Positions 60,986-64,000 of a stretch of 64,000 bases of DNA are shown piece after piece. How positions within the stretch are numbered: the stretch's first letter is position 1; each line of letters begins with the position of its first letter. This DNA is from Candidatus Gemmiger stercorigallinarum. Lineage in GTDB: Bacteria; Bacillota; Clostridia; Oscillospirales; Ruminococcaceae. Both the position numbers and the translations under genes were made by a program. The DNA is taken from the NCBI GenBank assembly GCA_019119495.1, contig DWWX01000004.1:1-64000 (forward strand), given 5' to 3'. The notes beneath the pieces are model-generated. The model saw only the letters and a list, made by a program, of their open reading frames with translations. It did no database searches and was not told where the DNA came from.

Positions 60986-62118
60986 TGGTCGTTCTCCTCA
61001 TTGGCACGGCGGGGCAGGCGGATGCGGTAAAAATTCTTGGCGCTGCAGCCGGCGCGGCCGCCGCCTGCGCAGGCGCAGGCACACGCGCAGGAAACGCAGG
61101 CGCAGGCGCACACGCAGCTGCCGTGGTGGCTGGTGTCCCGCCCGGCGCCGCCGCCGCGGGTCTCGCCGCCGCCTGCCTTGAAGCCCGGCGGCGGGTTGGA
61201 GGTATGGTAGCCTGCGGGCGGGCGGCTGCCCCGCGCCATGCGGATGTAGTTGGCGCCGTTATAGTACCAGACCCAGGCGGCCGGGTCGTAGCCGCCGCCA
61301 AAGCCGCCGCGCCAGCGGGCCGGCCGGCCGGCGTAAAAGATCGCCGCAAAAAACAGCACCACCAGCAGGGTCATCAGCGCCACCGCGCCGTCGTAGCGGC
61401 TGCCGGTGCTTTGGGGGCGGGCGGGGGTGTTTTCCTGGCCGGTCATGGCGTTGGCCGGGTCAAACACCTGCGCCGTGGTGATGGGCACCGTCACGTTGAC
61501 GGTGGCGCGCTCGCCATGGGCCAGCGGGCCGAACTCCCACACCAGATAATCGCCGTCCACGCTGTGGTTGTCGGCCAAAAAGCCGTCATAGTTCCGCCAG
61601 CGCACCGTCAGGCTGTCCACGCAGATCTCGTCGAACCAGCCGGGGGTAAAGCTGAAACTGGCGGTGTCGTCGTCATTCTCGGTGAACAGATGGCTCTGGT
61701 GCACCCGGAAGCGGAAGCTGACCTCGCTCTCGCCGCCGTTCTGCGCCGCCACGTCGGGGGCGTAGTAATGGTCGTGGAAGGTCACCTGGGCATAACTGCC
61801 GCCTTCGGTCAGCAGGCTCACGTCGGCCACGGTGTCGGGGCTTAAGTTCTCGAACTCGTCGGCATACTCGTTGGCCAGGCCGATGGTCACCCACGAGAGG
61901 GAATCCTCCGCCCCGCCGCCGATCACCTTCCAGTCGATCTCGTAGGTGATGTCGGCGCTGCCGTCCTGCCGGGGGTCCACCGTCACCACATAATTGGTGA
62001 TCTCGTCGTAGTCGCCGGCGTCGGCAAAGGCGGCCGGGGCCAGCAGGGCGGCGGTCAAAAGCGCCGCCAGGGCCAGCGCCAGGCGGGCGGCCAGGCGGTG
62101 CAGGGGTCGTGTTTTCAT
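60982..62118 (-). CDS. Secreted membrane protein with nine-Cys C-terminal tail (DUF2207-like)
   Basis: A 378-residue protein. Residues 1-32 are a signal peptide ending AFA-D. Residues about 35-235 form a beta-rich extracytoplasmic domain (DYDEITNYVVTVDPRQDGSADITYEIDWKV...) resembling DUF2207-type proteins, then a membrane helix (about 257-277). The C-terminal cytoplasmic part is Gly/Pro-rich and carries Cys at 335, 337, 339, 341, 344, 346, 348, 350 and 358, mostly alternating with Ala and followed by GGGRAGC. Start and stop overlap the radical SAM and AAA+ genes by 4 nt each. The tail is a plausible target of the radical SAM enzyme. Confidence 0.8.
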   Translation of the reverse strand: MKTRPLHRLAARLALALAALLTAALLAPAAFADAGDYDEITNYVVTVDPRQDGSADITYEIDWKVIGGGAEDSLSWVTIGLANEYADEFENLSPDTVADVSLLTEGGSYAQVTFHDHYYAPDVAAQNGGESEVSFRFRVHQSHLFTENDDDTASFSFTPGWFDEICVDSLTVRWRNYDGFLADNHSVDGDYLVWEFGPLAHGERATVNVTVPITTAQVFDPANAMTGQENTPARPQSTGSRYDGAVALMTLLVVLFFAAIFYAGRPARWRGGFGGGYDPAAWVWYYNGANYIRMARGSRPPAGYHTSNPPPGFKAGGGETRGGGAGRDTSHHGSCVCACACVSCACACACAGGGRAGCSAKNFYRIRLPRRANEENDQ

Positions 62119-63503
62119 GCGTCCTCCTTCGGGCGGCGGGGGTCGCCCAGCTGGCAGAGATGTTCCATCCGTGCGCTGACGCGGCGGATGCGGCGGCAGT
62201 CGCTGCCGTTCCAGATCTTTTGCCAGGGCTGGTGCAGGATGTCCCCCAGCCCCGGCCCGGACAGCCAGCTCTGGCAGGGCAGCACGGTGCCGTCCGGCGC
62301 AACGGCCATGTTGGACAGGCAGGCCCCGCAGCTGGGGATCAGCGTAAAGCCCAGCGCCTGCAGCGTGCCTTCCGGCAGCCAGCCGGGGCTGGTAAACTCC
62401 AGCTCCATGGTGTTGTGGTCGGCCCAGGTCTTGGCGCTGCGCAGGGCGGCGGTCAGTTCTTCGGTGGAAAGCCGGGTGGCGATGCTGTCTTTCTGCACGG
62501 CGCCGCCGGCGGGGATCAGCCCGCTGCAGGTGGCATAGCGCACGCCCAGGCTGCGCACAAACTCCAGCGTGGCGCGGTAGTCCCGGTTCAGGCTGCACAG
62601 CGGCGTGTTGACGCTGACGTTCAGCCCGGCGGCCACGGCGTTGCGGATGCCGCTGACCGTGTCCTCAAACCCCGGCGCGCCCACCAGCGCGTTGTGTACG
62701 GCGGGGTCGGCACTGTACAGCGTTACCTGCACGGCGTCCAGGCTGGCGTCGTACAGCTCACGGCAAAGGGGGGCGGTCAGCAGGCGGCCGTTGGTGTTCA
62801 GCCGGGTCACAAACCACTGGGCGGCCCGCACCAGCTTGACCAGGTCGTTGCGCATGGTGGGCTCGCCGCCGGTAAAGGTCAGCTGCGGGATGCCTGCGTC
62901 GCGGCATTTCTGGATGACGGCCATCCACTGGTCGGTGTCCAGCTGGGGGGCCATGCCGTAGGGCTGGTGGGCGGCGTAGCAGTGCAGGCATTTCTGGTTG
63001 CACTGCCAGGCGCCGTCCTTCTGCATCGAGCTGACCATCAGGTCCATGCGGTGGGGGGCCTGCATGTGGGGGGCATACTGCCCCAGGTCCATGCGGGCCA
63101 CCGGCAGCACCGGCGTGCGGCCCTGGGCAATGTCGCGGAAGGCGTCCAGCATGGCGGTCAGGTCGGCGCGGATCTGCTCGGCGGGGGTGCGGGTATAGAC
63201 GGCAATGGTGTCGGCCACGGCCTGCTCCACCACGGCGTTCCACTGGCCGGGCTGAAGTTCCTGCCCCTCAAAGGGCTGCAGGGCGTCGATCAGGTTGGAA
63301 AGCAGGATCGCCCACGAGACGTTCAGCGGCAGGATATCCCGCCCGTTCAAAATGGCGACAAAGGGCACGTCCCGCCAGCCGCCGCGGCGGGGCACCAGGT
63401 GGATGCGCACCACGCCGGGCCCGCCGGGGTCCAGGGTGACATGGCGCACGGCGTTCAGCCGCTGACGGAGAAACCGGTTCTCCGCACGGGAAAGTAACGG
63501 CAT
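62115..63503 (-). CDS. Radical SAM/SPASM domain protein
   Basis: A 462-residue radical S-adenosylmethionine enzyme. An N-terminal domain of about 160 residues of unknown fold precedes the cluster motif C168-x3-C172-x2-C175 (CNQKCLHC), FTGGEPTMRNDL and the usual barrel. A C-terminal SPASM-like region (CGACLSNMAVAPDGTVLPCQSWL...HLC) should bind extra Fe-S clusters. SPASM enzymes commonly modify peptides or proteins. The start at 63503 follows TGGAG; an upstream extension lacks a site. It is the first gene of the four-gene operon and overlaps the Cys-tail protein gene. Confidence 0.9.
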   Translation of the reverse strand: MPLLSRAENRFLRQRLNAVRHVTLDPGGPGVVRIHLVPRRGGWRDVPFVAILNGRDILPLNVSWAILLSNLIDALQPFEGQELQPGQWNAVVEQAVADTIAVYTRTPAEQIRADLTAMLDAFRDIAQGRTPVLPVARMDLGQYAPHMQAPHRMDLMVSSMQKDGAWQCNQKCLHCYAAHQPYGMAPQLDTDQWMAVIQKCRDAGIPQLTFTGGEPTMRNDLVKLVRAAQWFVTRLNTNGRLLTAPLCRELYDASLDAVQVTLYSADPAVHNALVGAPGFEDTVSGIRNAVAAGLNVSVNTPLCSLNRDYRATLEFVRSLGVRYATCSGLIPAGGAVQKDSIATRLSTEELTAALRSAKTWADHNTMELEFTSPGWLPEGTLQALGFTLIPSCGACLSNMAVAPDGTVLPCQSWLSGPGLGDILHQPWQKIWNGSDCRRIRRVSARMEHLCQLGDPRRPKEDA

Positions 63504-63610
63504 ACAAAACACTCCAGCAAAACAAAGTCGGCCGCCGCGGCGCGCAGCCTGCCGCAGCAGGGCGGGGCGGCCGGTCATGGTCAGGGCAAGACCGGGTACA
63601 GTTTACGGCT

Positions 63611-63639
63611 ATTATAGCATGGAATGCGCAGGAATACAA
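63611..63639 (-). promoter_or_regulatory. Promoter of the radical SAM operon
   Basis: Reading leftward, TTGTAT and TATAAT are separated by 17 bp. The leader to the ATG at 63503 is about 100 nt. The gap 63504-63882 contains no other gene. Confidence 0.7.
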
Positions 63640-63818
63640 CGGAAAGCCGCCGCCGCGCACCGCCCCAAACGGCGCGGAAAAGCAGCCGTGGCGGCCCCGG
63701 CGGAGACTTCCCTGTCTGGTTGGGGAATTTTGCCGCCTTGCCGCACCTGGGCGCGCCGGGAGAGGGGGGCCGCGCATTCTGCCCGGTTTTGCCGCCGGGC
63801 GTGCATCCCCCAAAAACA

Positions 63819-63856
63819 AAAGCGCCGCCCGGCGCATTGACCGGGCGGCGTTTTGG
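63819..63856. terminator. Terminator of ilvD
   Basis: CGCCGCCCGG pairs with CCGGGCGGCG, and on the minus strand CTTTTGTTTTTG follows. Confidence 0.75.
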
Positions 63857-63882
63857 TGGAATTGTTGAAAATCCCCCGCGGG

Positions 63883-64000
63883 TTATTGCAGCACCGCGCC
63901 ATAGTTGGCGCTGGTGACCATGCGGGCGTAGCGGCTGAGCCAGCCGGACTTGACGTTGGGCTCCGGCTGCACATAGGCGGCTTTGCGGCGGGCCAGCTCC
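63883..64000 (-). CDS. ilvD: Dihydroxy-acid dehydratase, C-terminal fragment
   Basis: Only the last 39 codons are inside the window: [18 protein letters not shown] then [20 protein letters not shown]. This matches the conserved C-terminus of IlvD, the Fe-S enzyme of branched-chain amino-acid synthesis that dehydrates 2,3-dihydroxy acids. The gene continues beyond the right edge, so its start and cluster cysteines are not visible. Confidence 0.85.
   Translation of the reverse strand, partial: ELARRKAAYVQPEPNVKSGWLSRYARMVTSANYGAVLQ

Noticed and set aside
60982..62598. A longer form of the Cys-tail protein starting upstream of 62118
   Set aside because: The upstream part is antisense-like composition inside the radical SAM gene; the Met at 62118 starts a clear signal peptide and gives an ATGA overlap.

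Overview
The window looks like chromosomal DNA of a GC-rich Firmicute of the Oscillospiraceae (Ruminococcaceae) type, close to the Faecalibacterium / Gemmiger / Subdoligranulum group. This placement is an inference. It rests on the GC-rich coding sequence with strong AGGAGG ribosome sites and sigma-A promoters, a T-box leader before thrS, a sigK-type sigma factor, FctA-like sortase substrates, and families of GC-rich intergenic palindromic repeats. There are no rRNA genes, transposases, phage genes or CRISPR arrays. One tRNA gene, tRNA-Lys(UUU), is present.

Layout. 1-2.9 kb: a sortase-anchored pilin-like protein, a DUF362 protein and a TetR regulator behind a structured leader. 3.0-7.8 kb: an envelope-type two-component system (regulator, kinase, membrane protein) flanked by small membrane proteins; three promoters here share 11-bp-spaced AACA repeats placed identically against the -10 box. 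8.6-11.0 kb: a class A penicillin-binding protein broken by two opposite frameshifts. 11.2-13.9 kb: an alcohol dehydrogenase and a carboxymuconolactone-decarboxylase-like protein, divergent from a MerR gene. 13.9-15.7 kb: an Lsa-like ABC-F ribosome-protection gene behind a leader-peptide attenuator. 15.8-20.7 kb: an NSS transporter, a DUF2975/YozG-type pair and an envelope operon ending in a CPBP protease. 20.8-22.0 kb: a composite repeat block, then tcdA. 23.0-26.3 kb: an XRE regulator, a lipoprotein and a six-repeat surface protein. 27-32.6 kb: AraC regulator, glycogen phosphorylase and pullulanase.

32.7-36.5 kb: ttcA-alr-lepA operon. 36.8-43.3 kb: tRNA-Lys, rny, an LTA-synthase-like protein and T-box-controlled thrS. 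43.4-50.7 kb: DUF1540 protein, MFS transporter, MerR + GPP34-like pair, peptidoglycan-binding protein, C39-like secreted protein with a WalR-like box, LysR and GNAT genes. 50.7-53.0 kb: monooxygenase, aldo/keto reductase and a second CMD-like protein. 53.3-58.3 kb: an ECF sigma / membrane partner pair, sigK, a cytidylate-kinase-like protein and a flavoprotein.

58.4-63.5 kb: a tightly coupled four-gene operon in which a radical SAM/SPASM enzyme overlaps a secreted membrane protein whose C-terminus carries nine cysteines, mostly alternating with alanine. An AAA+ ATPase and an AlbA_2-domain protein follow. This is the best candidate for an undescribed peptide- or protein-modification system. The window ends in the 3' end of ilvD.
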